The position numbers and the translations under genes are program-made. A DNA stretch of 64,000 nucleotides. Source: Firmicutes bacterium AM41-11 (lineage in GTDB: Bacteria > Bacillota_I > Bacilli_A > Erysipelotrichales > Erysipelotrichaceae). Below, in pieces: positions 16,519-25,601 of the stretch. The number at the start of each line of letters is the position of its first letter. Position 1 is the stretch's first letter. The DNA lies in NCBI GenBank assembly GCA_003480165.1, contig QUIQ01000001.1, positions 186,001 to 250,000 of the forward strand, read 5' to 3'. Below the pieces are notes generated by a model that worked only from the letters and a program-made list of their open reading frames with translations, was not told the DNA's origin and did not search any database.

Positions 16519-17437
16519 TCAATCACAGTCTTTCTGTAATTTATGTAAACCAAGAACAAGTGCCATGCCAAACAATGCAGATAAAAGATGAAAGCTTTGA
16601 AGGCTTAAAGCTGGTTGAGTTAACACCAAAGTGCATGGGTCCTGCCAAATAGCTACATGAGATCCAAGCATCATGTCTAAAATCAGATACATTGTTTGTG
16701 TGCGATATTTCGCCAAACAGAATTGAATCAGTTTCACTACACTTATTGCACCAAATAGAATTCCTATACCAATAATCATTAAGGCTGGTAAGGTGTTAAA
16801 ATGCAGAGTAAGAACGTTTTTAATCGCATGAATAACCGGAATATAACAACCAAAAATCAATAAAATCGTGGAGCCCGAAATACCGGGTAAAAACATCGCA
16901 CTAATCGCAATCATTCCAACCAAAAATAAACGTACGATTAAAGGCAAAGATAGTTGATTCAAATCAATCCGTTGCGAACCAACTTTTCGATTCAAGTACG
17001 TTATACCTATCACAAATAAAACGCCTAATAAAAGGAAGAGCCAACCTTTGGCAATGTTTTTTAAAGCTGTAAATTCATCTCCTATGACAAATGGAATAGA
17101 ACCAAGAATAAAACCTATAAATAAAGAACTTACTAAATAAATATGCCTTTCAAAAAGCGAGCTAAGAATACATGCAGCCAGCCCCATTCCAACAATCCAG
17201 CCACAACCTAGTTTTACTAAGTATAAAGCGCTTTTTTTCTTTGCGACAGATGCAAACAACACATCATGAATTGCACCAATAAAGTCATCGTAAAAACCCA
17301 TGACAAAAGCAATCATTCCCCCAGATACCCCTGGTACACTATCCGCTAAAGCCAAGAAAAATTGCTAGAAGCGCAAACATCATCAAAGTATTTGATAGAA
17401 AAATACGTTGTTTTACACTATTTTTATTCATATCCAT
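16519..17437 (-). pseudogene. DUF368 (PopT-like) membrane protein gene with a +1 frameshift near its 5' end
   Basis: The frame 16519-17355 encodes the DUF368 core starting LADSVPGVSGGMIAF with 7-8 helices, but only from a TTG codon without a Shine-Dalgarno. Upstream, a frame from ATG at 17437 (or 17431) encodes MNKNSVKQRIF and a hydrophobic helix, and stops after LGFSG. Removing one T from CTTT near 17350 joins the two as LGLADSVPGVSGG, which is what the family predicts. So the gene is frameshifted here, or the base is a sequencing error. DUF368 proteins (DedA-unrelated PopT) are implicated in C55-P lipid translocation, matching the PAP2 neighbour. Reinitiation at the TTG would give a protein lacking its first helix. 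Confidence 0.7.
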
Positions 17438-17533
17438 CATCCATTCTATGTCAAATCCATCCTATCATGAATCATCTAGCTCAAATCTAAACAAATTCTA
17501 AAAAAAGCAGATCCATAAGATCTGCCAAATACA

Positions 17534-18301
17534 TTATTTCAACTTATGATAAAGATCATCACTGACTGGTTCACACCATTCATTGGATGTATCTTCTCCA
17601 GGAACTTCTATGGCAAGATGCGAAAACCAACTATCCGCAGCAGCTCCATGCCAATGTTTTACCCCAGCTGGAATCGTAATACAGTCTCCTGGATTCATTT
17701 CAATGGCATCTGAACCCCAAGCTTGATAGTAGCCGCGACCACCTACACAAATCAAAATTTGTCCGCCACCATTGGAAGCATGATGGATGTGCCAGTTATT
17801 CCGACAACCCGGTTCAAAAGTCACATTATAAATGGGAATTTGTTTTGGCGAAACTGGTGCCAAATAACTTTTCCCAGAAAAGTATTGGCTAAAGCCATCA
17901 TTGGATTCACCAATTGGGAAAATCATTGATTTGGCATGGGCACGCATTTTCGCATCCGCATAAGGTAGATCCATTTCATTGACAGCCCAAACTTCTTTGG
18001 CTAGATTCATAACTGCCCAGGCTTTCGGCCATCCCGCATAAAAAGCCACATGGGTAACAATAGCCGCAATTTCTTTTTGGCTTACGCCATGGTTTTTGGC
18101 ATTTTCCAAATGATACTTTAAGGAAGAATCGGTAATACCTTGTGCCATCAAGGCAACAACGGTAATAATACTGCGGATTTTTACATCCAAATCTAAATTA
18201 TTCCAGTTTTCCCCAAATAAAACATCGTCATTATAATGGGCAAAATCCGGTGCAAAATCTTTTAAGGCATCTCTACCTGCTGTTTGTACAATCTTTTTCA
18301 T
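17534..18301 (-). CDS. Carboxymuconolactone decarboxylase-like/cupin fusion protein
   Basis: 255 residues. Residues 1-110 are a CMD/AhpD-like helical domain (ALMAQGITDSSLKYHLENAKNHGVSQKEI region) without the CxxC of AhpD. Residues 140-250 are a cupin with NWHIHHA, GGRGYYQ and PAGVKHWHG, giving a His-rich metal site. Such fusions are usually annotated as putative redox or ring-cleavage related enzymes of unknown substrate. GAAAGGAG lies before the ATG. It follows the flavodoxin gene with a 1-nt gap class junction and is divergent from lysR, so an inducible redox locus is likely. Confidence 0.8.
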   Translation of the reverse strand: MKKIVQTAGRDALKDFAPDFAHYNDDVLFGENWNNLDLDVKIRSIITVVALMAQGITDSSLKYHLENAKNHGVSQKEIAAIVTHVAFYAGWPKAWAVMNLAKEVWAVNEMDLPYADAKMRAHAKSMIFPIGESNDGFSQYFSGKSYLAPVSPKQIPIYNVTFEPGCRNNWHIHHASNGGGQILICVGGRGYYQAWGSDAIEMNPGDCITIPAGVKHWHGAAADSWFSHLAIEVPGEDTSNEWCEPVSDDLYHKLK

Positions 18302-18302
18302 A

Positions 18303-18821
18303 TTATTCTCCTTTCGATTGAACCCATTGCTCTATGTCTTTTTCTGATTGAGCTACTTTACTTCCATACAAAGATAAGCCTGAAGTAATTCTTGCCTGAG
18401 GGCAAAGTTTTTCTAAATCCTTTAAACTCTGTCCAAAGCCACTTCCTTCATGCGTACAAAAAGGATGAATCAACTTACCAGATGTATCCATGGATGTAAG
18501 AAAGGTAAATACAGCCATCGGCATCGTAGACCAATAATTCGGATATCCTAAATAGATTTCATCATATTGCGAAATATCTTTTAAGGTTTGTTTCAATTTT
18601 GGAAAAACATTGGCCACTTGATCTTGATGGGCTTGTTCCACACAAGTGGTATAGTCTTTCGCATACGACTTTTCGGCTTCGATTTTAAACAGTTCGCCAC
18701 CTGTAAGACTTTGAATTTTTTCCGCAACAACTTGCGTATTTCCTTTTTCTAAGTACTTCAACTGACCATCTACATAATTTTCATCAGCTCGAGAAAAATA
18801 AGCAATTAATATCTTGTTCAT
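18303..18821 (-). CDS. Flavodoxin-family protein
   Basis: 172 residues from ATG at 18821, chosen for AGGAGG 8 nt upstream. The N-terminus KILIAYFSRADENYV is the FMN phosphate loop of the FldP/flavodoxin_4 type; YLGYPNYWSTMPMAV and HEGSGFGQSLKDL are the other FMN-contacting segments. It likely carries electrons or acts as an NAD(P)H-dependent reductase in the cytosol. It is co-transcribed with the CMD-cupin gene and divergent from the LysR gene, a common control arrangement. Confidence 0.85.
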   Translation of the reverse strand: MNKILIAYFSRADENYVDGQLKYLEKGNTQVVAEKIQSLTGGELFKIEAEKSYAKDYTTCVEQAHQDQVANVFPKLKQTLKDISQYDEIYLGYPNYWSTMPMAVFTFLTSMDTSGKLIHPFCTHEGSGFGQSLKDLEKLCPQARITSGLSLYGSKVAQSEKDIEQWVQSKGE

Positions 18822-18857
18822 AGTATTCCTCCTGATCAAAACATACCACGCTTTTTA

Positions 18858-18911
18858 TTGACAGAGAATTTCGGAATAGTTAGTATTGTATTAACTATTT
18901 GTTGATACTAA
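18858..18911 (+). promoter_or_regulatory. lysR promoter overlapped by nested inverted repeats (LysR operator)
   Basis: TTGACA (18858-18863), 17 nt, TAGTAT (18881-18886). AATAGTTA (18875-18882)-N9-TAACTATT (18892-18899) straddles the -10. A second, overlapping pair is TTAGTAT (18880-18886) and ATACTAA (18905-18911). Position and symmetry fit autoregulation and control of the divergent flavodoxin operon. Confidence 0.6.
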
Positions 18912-18922
18912 TGGAGGCTCTT

Positions 18923-19813
18923 ATGATCAATCCCCTTCTACGAACTTTTCTAACCGTAGCCGATTGTGGAAGTTTCACCAAAGCCAGTGAAAAACTCTTT
19001 ATTTCTGCAACAGCGATCATGAAACAAATGAATACCCTAGAAGCCCATTTACAACTTCAATTAATCCAGCGTTCCCCAAATGGAATTACTTTAACTTCAG
19101 CAGGCGAGATCATCTATCGCTATACCCAGGAAATGCAGGAAATGGCACAAAAAGCCTTAGTAGAAGCGAAAACGACTGAACAATCCAATCACGCAACTTT
19201 TTGTATTGGTACCTCACTGTTAAATCCCGCAAAACCATTTATAGATCTATGGTATCAAGTCAACAAAAACTTCCCAAACTATAAATTGCACTTAGTTCCT
19301 TTTGAAGACAATCACGAAGGTATTGTTTCCGAAATCGAAAAATTAGGGCATAAATTTGATTTTTTAATTGGAGTATGTGACTCCAAACTATGGTTATCGA
19401 AATGTCAATTTACGCCACTAGGACGCTACAAGAAAATGGTTGCGGTATCCAAAGATCATCCGCTCGCAAAACATAAAAAACTGCAAATATCAGATTTATA
19501 TGGCCAAACGCTTATGATGGTTTAACAAGGAGACTCTGGTGTAAATGATTTTTTACGCAACGATTTAAAAACCAATCATCCTCAAATTCATATTGAAGAC
19601 ACACCACATTTTTATGACTTATCCGTTTTTAATCACTGTGCAGAAACTAAAAATGTCTTATTAACCATTGAATGCTGGAAAGATGTACATCCAGCTCTGG
19701 TCACCATTCCTGTTGACTGGGATTACAGCATCCCCTATGGTCTACTCTATAGCCTACATGCATCTAAGGATGTCTTGCGTTTTATTGATATTATCCAACA
19801 AAAAAGAAGTTAG
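18923..19813 (+). pseudogene. LysR-family regulator interrupted by an in-frame TAA
   Basis: From ATG at 18923 (GGAGG 6-7 nt upstream) the frame gives the LysR helix-turn-helix (residues 1-60, LRTFLTVADCGSFTKASEKLF) and most of the effector domain, then meets TAA at 19523-19525. The same frame continues for 95 codons as QGDSGVNDFLRNDL and onward to TAG at 19811, and completes a normal 296-residue LysR protein. A CAA or AAA codon mutated to TAA is the simplest reading. The truncated 200-residue product keeps DNA binding but loses part of the ligand domain. It faces the flavodoxin/CMD-cupin operon, its likely target. Confidence 0.8.
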
Positions 19814-19832
19814 CCTTGTGCTAACTTCTTTT
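19802..19832. terminator. Bidirectional terminator between lysR and the aldolase gene
   Basis: AAAAGAAGTTAGC (19802-19814) pairs with GCTAACTTCTTTT (19820-19832), loop CTTGT, with T runs on both strands. It includes the lysR stop. Confidence 0.85.
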
Positions 19833-19833
19833 C

Positions 19834-20502
19834 TTATTTAAATAAAGTGGTACGATGATAGGCTTTTTGCCAGTTCATCGTGAATTCACCAACCGCAATT
19901 TTCGTACCTGGATGATCCACCATATTCATAATCACATCCGGTGGTAGCGTTTCCGCTTGAATACCGGCTTTAATCAATTCATGGGCTTGGTAGGTATTTT
20001 TAAAACTTGCGGCAACAATCTTACTAGGTAAGTTGTTCACTTTTAACATCTCGATTAAATCTTTAACTTCTTGTACACCATCCCCATAATTGCACATACG
20101 ATTGACATAAGGGGCAAGATATTCTGCTCCATTCATTGCCGCTAAGAACGCTTCATCTGCTGAATAAATAGCCGTAGCCAAGGTATGAATACCTAATTTT
20201 TTACATTCTTTAATAGCTTTTAAACCATCTCGTGTAACCGGAATTTTCACATACATATTTTTCGGACGAATTTGCGAAATCTCTTTAGCTTCTTTCATAA
20301 TGCCATCAAAATCCGTGGCAACAGCTTGAATAAAAAACAATTGATCTTCATCCAAAACATCCGCAATTTCTTTGATAACTACTTCTGGTTCTTTATTTGA
20401 TTTAGTAATAATCGTTGGGTTTGTCGTAACTCCTGTAACCGTTAATAATTCATTGATTTCTTTAATAGCTTGTACATCAGCTGTATCGATAATTAGTTCC
20501 AC
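19834..20502 (-). CDS. fsa: Fructose-6-phosphate aldolase/transaldolase-like protein
   Basis: 222 residues, the length of the short FSA/TalC group. Features: DTADVQAIKEI, VTTNPTI, the Schiff-base lysine in MYVKIPVTRDG, and YLAPYVNRMCNYGDG, which replaces the more common YVSRVDD-type segment. It either cleaves fructose-6-phosphate to dihydroxyacetone and glyceraldehyde-3-phosphate or acts as a transaldolase; sequence alone does not decide. The start is GTG at 20502 with AAGGAGG 7 nt upstream. It stands alone between a terminator and its own upstream AT-rich region. Confidence 0.85.
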   Translation of the reverse strand: MELIIDTADVQAIKEINELLTVTGVTTNPTIITKSNKEPEVVIKEIADVLDEDQLFFIQAVATDFDGIMKEAKEISQIRPKNMYVKIPVTRDGLKAIKECKKLGIHTLATAIYSADEAFLAAMNGAEYLAPYVNRMCNYGDGVQEVKDLIEMLKVNNLPSKIVAASFKNTYQAHELIKAGIQAETLPPDVIMNMVDHPGTKIAVGEFTMNWQKAYHRTTLFK

Positions 20503-20690
20503 AATGAATCCTCCTTGTTCTCTATGAGTATTATAATCCCTCCAATCACGAATTCAAGTATTTTTTATTATTTTTTATTGTTTTTTATTATTCTCAAATA
20601 AATATAAAAAATTCTTTTTTTGAAGATACTTTCAAGTGGACTTTTAAACCAAAACCGCATACACTCAGAACTGTAAGAGAGGCGAATAAA

Positions 20691-21878
20691 ATGAAAAAAG
20701 CAACAAAACTTAAAGAAAACGTTTATTGGGTTGGTGCCCGTGATTTAAACTGTCGAAACTTTCATGGTGAGCTATACCCTATTGAAGAAGGAACAACCTA
20801 TAATGCCTATCTAATTCTAGATGAGCAAACAACTTTAATTGATACAGTAGAAGAAGAATTCACTTCAGATTGTCTAGAGCGAATTCAATCCGTATTAAAA
20901 GATCAACCGCTAGATAATATCATCTTGCAGCATGCCGAACCAGATCATTCCGGTGGTTTGATGAAAATAAAAGCTGCTTATCCAAACGCAACAGTCTATG
21001 CCAGTCAAGGTTGTGTACGTAATGTAACGACACAATTTCATCCCGATTTTCCAATGAATCCCCTAAAGACCAACGACACATTATGTACCGGAAAATACAA
21101 TTTCACTTTTGTCGAAATGCAAATGATTCACTGGCCAGACAATATGTTAACGTACTGTCCAGAACTTAAAACCGTATTCTCAAATGATGCCTTTGGTCAA
21201 CATATCGTCAACTATCAATTGACCGATGAAAACTTAGATAAAAACTATTGCATCGAACAAGCCAAAGAATACTTTGCGAATATCGTACTTTCCTATACAA
21301 CTCAAGTAAAAGCAAAACTTAACTTGATTCTTTCGATGAATCTAGAAATCGAAGATATTATGCCAGCTCACGGAATCATCTGGCGTAAGTATATTCCAGA
21401 TATCTTAGAAGCATATCAAGGCTTTGCGGATTCAAAATGTAAACGAAAAGCCGTTATTGTATATGAATCCGTTTGGAAACATACCCAAGATATGGCAGAA
21501 GCTTTAGCCGAAGGCTTTGGAGATGCCGGAATGGAAGTAAAAGTTTATAAACTTTCTAATACTCGATCTTCGATTGTCTTCCGTGAACTAATGGATGCGG
21601 AAGTTGTATGTGTAGGATCTGGTACCTACAACAATGAGATTTCTTATAGTGTAGGAGCTTTCTTAACTCACTTAAAAGCAGCCAAAGTCAAAGGTAAAAA
21701 AGGTCTTGGATTTGGTGCCTTTGGTTGGTTCCCTAAAGTTCCATCCAACATTGATCAAGCCTTAGTTGATAGTGGCTTAACTTCTTGCCATGAAGCAATT
21801 GCCCAGGCCTTCAGCCCAAGCCAAGATCAATTAGAAAACTACTATCAAATTGCTCAAGAAATTGCCAAAGATTGTTAA
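20691..21878 (+). CDS. fprA: Flavodiiron protein (A-type flavoprotein FprA)
   Basis: 395 residues. The N-terminal metallo-beta-lactamase-like domain has the diiron ligands in HAEPDHSGG, the Asp/His segments around HWPDNML and SNDAFG, and MPAHGIIW. The C-terminal flavodoxin domain (about 255-395) begins VIVYESVWKHTQDMAEALA and has GSGTYNNE. The enzyme reduces O2 to water and/or NO to N2O, protecting anaerobes. It is monocistronic: an AT-rich 190-bp region lies upstream, GAGAGGCG precedes the ATG, and a terminator follows. Confidence 0.95.
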   Translation: MKKATKLKENVYWVGARDLNCRNFHGELYPIEEGTTYNAYLILDEQTTLIDTVEEEFTSDCLERIQSVLKDQPLDNIILQHAEPDHSGGLMKIKAAYPNATVYASQGCVRNVTTQFHPDFPMNPLKTNDTLCTGKYNFTFVEMQMIHWPDNMLTYCPELKTVFSNDAFGQHIVNYQLTDENLDKNYCIEQAKEYFANIVLSYTTQVKAKLNLILSMNLEIEDIMPAHGIIWRKYIPDILEAYQGFADSKCKRKAVIVYESVWKHTQDMAEALAEGFGDAGMEVKVYKLSNTRSSIVFRELMDAEVVCVGSGTYNNEISYSVGAFLTHLKAAKVKGKKGLGFGAFGWFPKVPSNIDQALVDSGLTSCHEAIAQAFSPSQDQLENYYQIAQEIAKDC

Positions 21879-21881
21879 AAA

Positions 21882-21914
21882 AAAGCCTATCTAGATTTAA
21901 GCTAGATAGGTTTT
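21882..21914. terminator. Bidirectional terminator between fprA and the RsmF-like gene
   Basis: CCTATCTAG (21886-21894) pairs with CTAGATAGG (21902-21910), with A and T tracts on both sides serving both strands. Confidence 0.85.
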
Positions 21915-23215
21915 CTTTCGGCAAAAACATGCGAATTTGGAAGTAAACGCAAACCTTTGGGAATCTTATTCTTCATCATTTGGCCATCGCATTTCCCAAA
22001 GCCAAATGGAATATCCTGGAAACAAAGCGCATAATAACCTTTTTCTAAAGTACACGGAATGGTATTGCCATGCATATAGGCATCCATTTCTTCTAAGGAT
22101 ACATCCCATTTTTTCTGAAAAGTATCAATCCAAGCTGCATTCATATAGAAAGCATGGGCTGGTTCAAAACGATTCTTTTTACATTCCCCAGCTAAAATTC
22201 CCTGACGTATATCATTCACCTTCTTGGTATCTACAAAAGGATGATCCATGACATAGACTTGATCTTTTTGCATATACAGATGCTTTGGAACAAAACCCAA
22301 TTGTTCTTTAAAAAATGTTTCTACAAAACCAGGCACAGCTTTATCCTTTAAGACAGGCAAATTGGCAACGCTACCTTCTCTCTTTTTAAACTTGGCTACA
22401 AAATGCCCTTCACCACCATCCATCGGAAATACTCGTAAGGTATCTTTAAGATAACCCGGACGACCAAAAGATACATTTGGAGGACATAGTTGCATATCCG
22501 GATAGTTTTCTAAAAACCATGTGACAACTTCTTCGTTTTCTTCTTTGGCATAGGTACAAGTCGAATAAACCAGATATCCATCCTTTTTCAAAGCCATATA
22601 GGCATTGGCTAAAATTTCTTTTTGCCGTTTCGCACAAAAATCGACATTTTCTTGCGACCATCTTTGACTCGCTGCATCGTGTTTTTTCATCATCCCTTCT
22701 CCACTACAAGGAGCATCGACTAAGATTTTATCAAAACAGTTTTTATACGCTGAACAAAGTTTCTTGGTATCCATTGATGTCAATAAGAAATTCTCTACCC
22801 CATAACGTTCTAGATTGGAAAGGAGAATCTGTGCTCTTTTTTTATCAATTTCATTGGTCACAAGAAACCCATCTTCTAAACGACTGGCAATCTGAGTGCT
22901 TTTCCCACCTGGAGCCGCACATAGATCCAAAACTACATCGGATTTCTGTACATCTAAAATCGTTACCGCACTAGCTGCGCTTGGTTCTTGTAAATAAAAA
23001 CAACCTGAGATATGTCCGGCATGATTGCCTAATGTTTCATTTACGTAATAACTTTCTTCACAAAACGGACTTTGTACAAGATTAGGAAGTTTAGTCATAG
23101 GTTTTTTCGGATTATACCGCAAAGCACGCAACAAAGGCTTTTCATACGATTGGATAAATGCGGGATATTCATCTTGTAGATACATCTTCATCCGCGCTAA
23201 AAATTGTTCTTTCAT
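21902..23215 (-). CDS. rsmF: RsmF-like rRNA m5C methyltransferase (first paralogue)
   Basis: 437 residues of the NOL1/NOP2/Sun family. SAM motif VLDLCAAPGGKST, motif IV DAPCSGEGMM with one catalytic Cys and motif VI STCTYA with the other; a C-terminal RsmF-type domain binds RNA. It should methylate C5 of a cytosine in 16S rRNA (position not predictable). AGGAGG precedes the ATG. It follows the M23 gene by 12 nt. A second family member is at 56958. Confidence 0.85.
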   Translation of the reverse strand: MKEQFLARMKMYLQDEYPAFIQSYEKPLLRALRYNPKKPMTKLPNLVQSPFCEESYYVNETLGNHAGHISGCFYLQEPSAASAVTILDVQKSDVVLDLCAAPGGKSTQIASRLEDGFLVTNEIDKKRAQILLSNLERYGVENFLLTSMDTKKLCSAYKNCFDKILVDAPCSGEGMMKKHDAASQRWSQENVDFCAKRQKEILANAYMALKKDGYLVYSTCTYAKEENEEVVTWFLENYPDMQLCPPNVSFGRPGYLKDTLRVFPMDGGEGHFVAKFKKREGSVANLPVLKDKAVPGFVETFFKEQLGFVPKHLYMQKDQVYVMDHPFVDTKKVNDIRQGILAGECKKNRFEPAHAFYMNAAWIDTFQKKWDVSLEEMDAYMHGNTIPCTLEKGYYALCFQDIPFGFGKCDGQMMKNKIPKGLRLLPNSHVFAERKPI

Positions 23216-23227
23216 CAGATAAACCTC

Positions 23228-24385
23228 CTAAAATACTTGTTCTGGACGAACGCGACAAGCAATTGCTGAACAAGTTGCTGGGGCACTCCATCCACAACCA
23301 AACGAAAAATCCGATCCCTTACGAAAATACGCAATCGCTTCGGCTAAAGAAACCCGTAAAGAAAAGACTTCAATATGGGTATGAGGACCAGTAGAATTCC
23401 CACTATTTCCGGACTTTGCCAGAATATCGCCTTGGGAAAATTGTTGTCCAGGATAGACATAAATTTGATTGGACAGATGGCAAAGCGTCACGGCATACAA
23501 CTGATCTTGTACAGCCATAATCGTACAAATTGTATTTCCTCCACCATACGGCCAACCACAATAATTTCCTAAATAACCACAATTACTTGGAACAGGGGCA
23601 TCCGCATAGAGAACAATTCCATTCGCCCCGGCTTGAATGGGTGAATACATGCTGGCTGCTACATCTAGGCCCAAATGCATACCACCCGAAGGATAGCTCC
23701 AAGTACCTGCACTGATTGTACCATTTTTTATAAAAGGCATCCACATGCCACTTGCGCCATCAAATTGATAGTTTCCATCCCAAAGACACGAGAATCCCTT
23801 CTTATACGAAGGCGCCTGCACCGAACCATAGCTCGGCAAGTTGGATTGACCTTGAATACTTCGATCACTATGAGCTTTGCCCTGATCTTGAATGGTTTGA
23901 AACGCATCTTGAAAGCGTAAGCCCAATTTATTCTGAATCGCTTCTAAACGCTTTTGCCATCCCTTGATTTTCTGGATAAGTTTTTTGGCATGGGTAATCT
24001 TTTTCTGACTCTGTTTGATTTGTTTCTTTAAGCGGATCTTTTGGTTTTCCAATCTGTTTAATTGTTTACCAGCTCGATAGCGTTTCCAGATCCAAAACGA
24101 ATTTTTTTGAGACTTTTCCCAGCCTATTTTCTTATCTACGATTTTTTCACTTCTTTGAAAATCCTTTAATAAAGCTTGATTGTTTTTTATTTCTTTCTGT
24201 AAATCTGCTGCTTCTACATCCATGTCTTGGATAAACTCTGCCACTTCTTTTGATAGCTGGGACACATGATTGGCATCAACCATCTCTACTTGTTCTTCCC
24301 ATTGGCTGATTTGTGTTTCAACCGAAGTCGGTTGGATTTGTGCTCCCATTAAAAAAAGACAGAGGATTGGATTAAGAACGTTCAT
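23228..24385 (-). CDS. Secreted M23 (LytM-type) cell-wall hydrolase with N-terminal coiled coil
   Basis: 385 residues. A short N-terminal hydrophobic segment (about 1-18) suggests secretion. Residues 25-165 are a charged coiled coil, as in PcsB and EnvC-like proteins. The C-terminal M23 domain has the zinc ligands in HLGLD and HTHIE. In EnvC and PcsB the coiled coil links the enzyme to FtsEX-type control; that may apply here but is inference. Function: peptidoglycan crossbridge or stem cleavage during growth or division. GGAGGAG precedes the ATG. Confidence 0.85.
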   Translation of the reverse strand: MNVLNPILCLFLMGAQIQPTSVETQISQWEEQVEMVDANHVSQLSKEVAEFIQDMDVEAADLQKEIKNNQALLKDFQRSEKIVDKKIGWEKSQKNSFWIWKRYRAGKQLNRLENQKIRLKKQIKQSQKKITHAKKLIQKIKGWQKRLEAIQNKLGLRFQDAFQTIQDQGKAHSDRSIQGQSNLPSYGSVQAPSYKKGFSCLWDGNYQFDGASGMWMPFIKNGTISAGTWSYPSGGMHLGLDVAASMYSPIQAGANGIVLYADAPVPSNCGYLGNYCGWPYGGGNTICTIMAVQDQLYAVTLCHLSNQIYVYPGQQFSQGDILAKSGNSGNSTGPHTHIEVFSLRVSLAEAIAYFRKGSDFSFGCGWSAPATCSAIACRVRPEQVF

Positions 24386-24443
24386 ACTTCTCCTCCAACT
24401 GTCTGTCTCTATATATAAATACGAATAAATTGTTAAAAAAGGA

Positions 24444-25601
24444 TCATTTTTTTAAAAACATTTTATCACTTGATAAAATCATCAGTAAAAATACATTGGT
24501 TTTTAAAGGATTGATGGTTCCGTCAACGAAACCATGAATCAAAACAATAGCTAAAATACTTAAGACCAATGAATAGAAAAAGCGATTTTCTTTGCGTACA
24601 CTGCGCACATGATCAATTAGCGTTTTCACATAACCCAAAAATAGAGCTGTACCTACAAGTCCAAAACAAGAGATACAATCCAAATAGATATTGTGGCAGA
24701 ATACCGCTTTATGTCCATGGAAGCGTTGATAGATATGAAAATAGGTCCATGGTCCATTTCCAAATAAAGGATAAAGCTTAATGCCTTTGATCGCCGTACG
24801 CCATATTTTGACACGATTGGCAATCGTAGAAAAATCATTGAACCGTGGAATCAATTTGGGATAATTAAATACCACAACCAATAAAGCCACAATACAAACC
24901 AAATACAAGCCCAACAGCTTCTTAAATCCATTCATGCCCAAAAGAATCGGAATCACAAAGATTAATGGCACTAAAGCTGCACGGCATCCAGTTAAGAATA
25001 AAACCGAAAATTGAAATAAAGCAATCACTACATACCAGACTTTTAAAAGGAATTGTTTAGTTTGTAGAAAACGATACAAACAAACTGCCAACATAAATTC
25101 CAACATTAGGGCAAAGATATTGGCATTTTGAAAGGTTCCATAAATTCTTCGCTTCGGACTGTTAAAGATATGAAAATCCGTAAACTTATATCCATTTGTC
25201 ACCGAAATCTGATTGAATTGGAACAAGGCATATACACAAACCACACAAGATAAAATCAAACTGATATCTAAAATATAGGCAAAGACTTTCTGGCTAATAT
25301 GCTCGCGATAAAATGCGATATATATAACCAATAAAAAGAAAGACATCATAATGCCAGCACCTATCCAGTTCTTATAGACAAGAGAAACAATAACTTCTAA
25401 CAAAAAGAAGCTATACGTAACAGCCTTACCTTTTTGGGCAAAGATATCTTTTAGAATGTCATACTTTAAAAAAGCAATAAAACAAATCACACTCAATAGT
25501 ACAACAGATATCACATGCGGTAAGAACAAGGAAGCAGCTCCAATAATCAACATCCAGTCTACTGGGGTAAAACTCTTTACATCATTTTTTATTGTTTCCA
25601 T
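24444..25601 (-). CDS. O-antigen ligase/Wzy-like polymerase family membrane protein
   Basis: 385 residues with about ten membrane helices and a large loop near residues 250-290 (NRVKIWRTAIKGIKLYPLFGNGPWTYFHIYQ) that matches the Wzy_C/O-antigen ligase pattern, including R in the NR-x4-W segment, GNGP and a following H. It probably polymerises or ligates a surface polysaccharide, but no other polysaccharide genes are in the window. Its ATG overlaps the proC stop (TAATG), an unusual pairing with an amino-acid gene. Confidence 0.75.
   Translation of the reverse strand: METIKNDVKSFTPVDWMLIIGAASLFLPHVISVVLLSVICFIAFLKYDILKDIFAQKGKAVTYSFFLLEVIVSLVYKNWIGAGIMMSFFLLVIYIAFYREHISQKVFAYILDISLILSCVVCVYALFQFNQISVTNGYKFTDFHIFNSPKRRIYGTFQNANIFALMLEFMLAVCLYRFLQTKQFLLKVWYVVIALFQFSVLFLTGCRAALVPLIFVIPILLGMNGFKKLLGLYLVCIVALLVVVFNYPKLIPRFNDFSTIANRVKIWRTAIKGIKLYPLFGNGPWTYFHIYQRFHGHKAVFCHNIYLDCISCFGLVGTALFLGYVKTLIDHVRSVRKENRFFYSLVLSILAIVLIHGFVDGTINPLKTNVFLLMILSSDKMFLKK

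Noticed and set aside
20540-20690. AT-rich repeat-like tract TTATT/TTTTTA upstream of fprA
   Set aside because: Irregular, no stable unit or inverted symmetry beyond a weak TTGAA/TTTCAA; probably an ordinary AT-rich promoter region.
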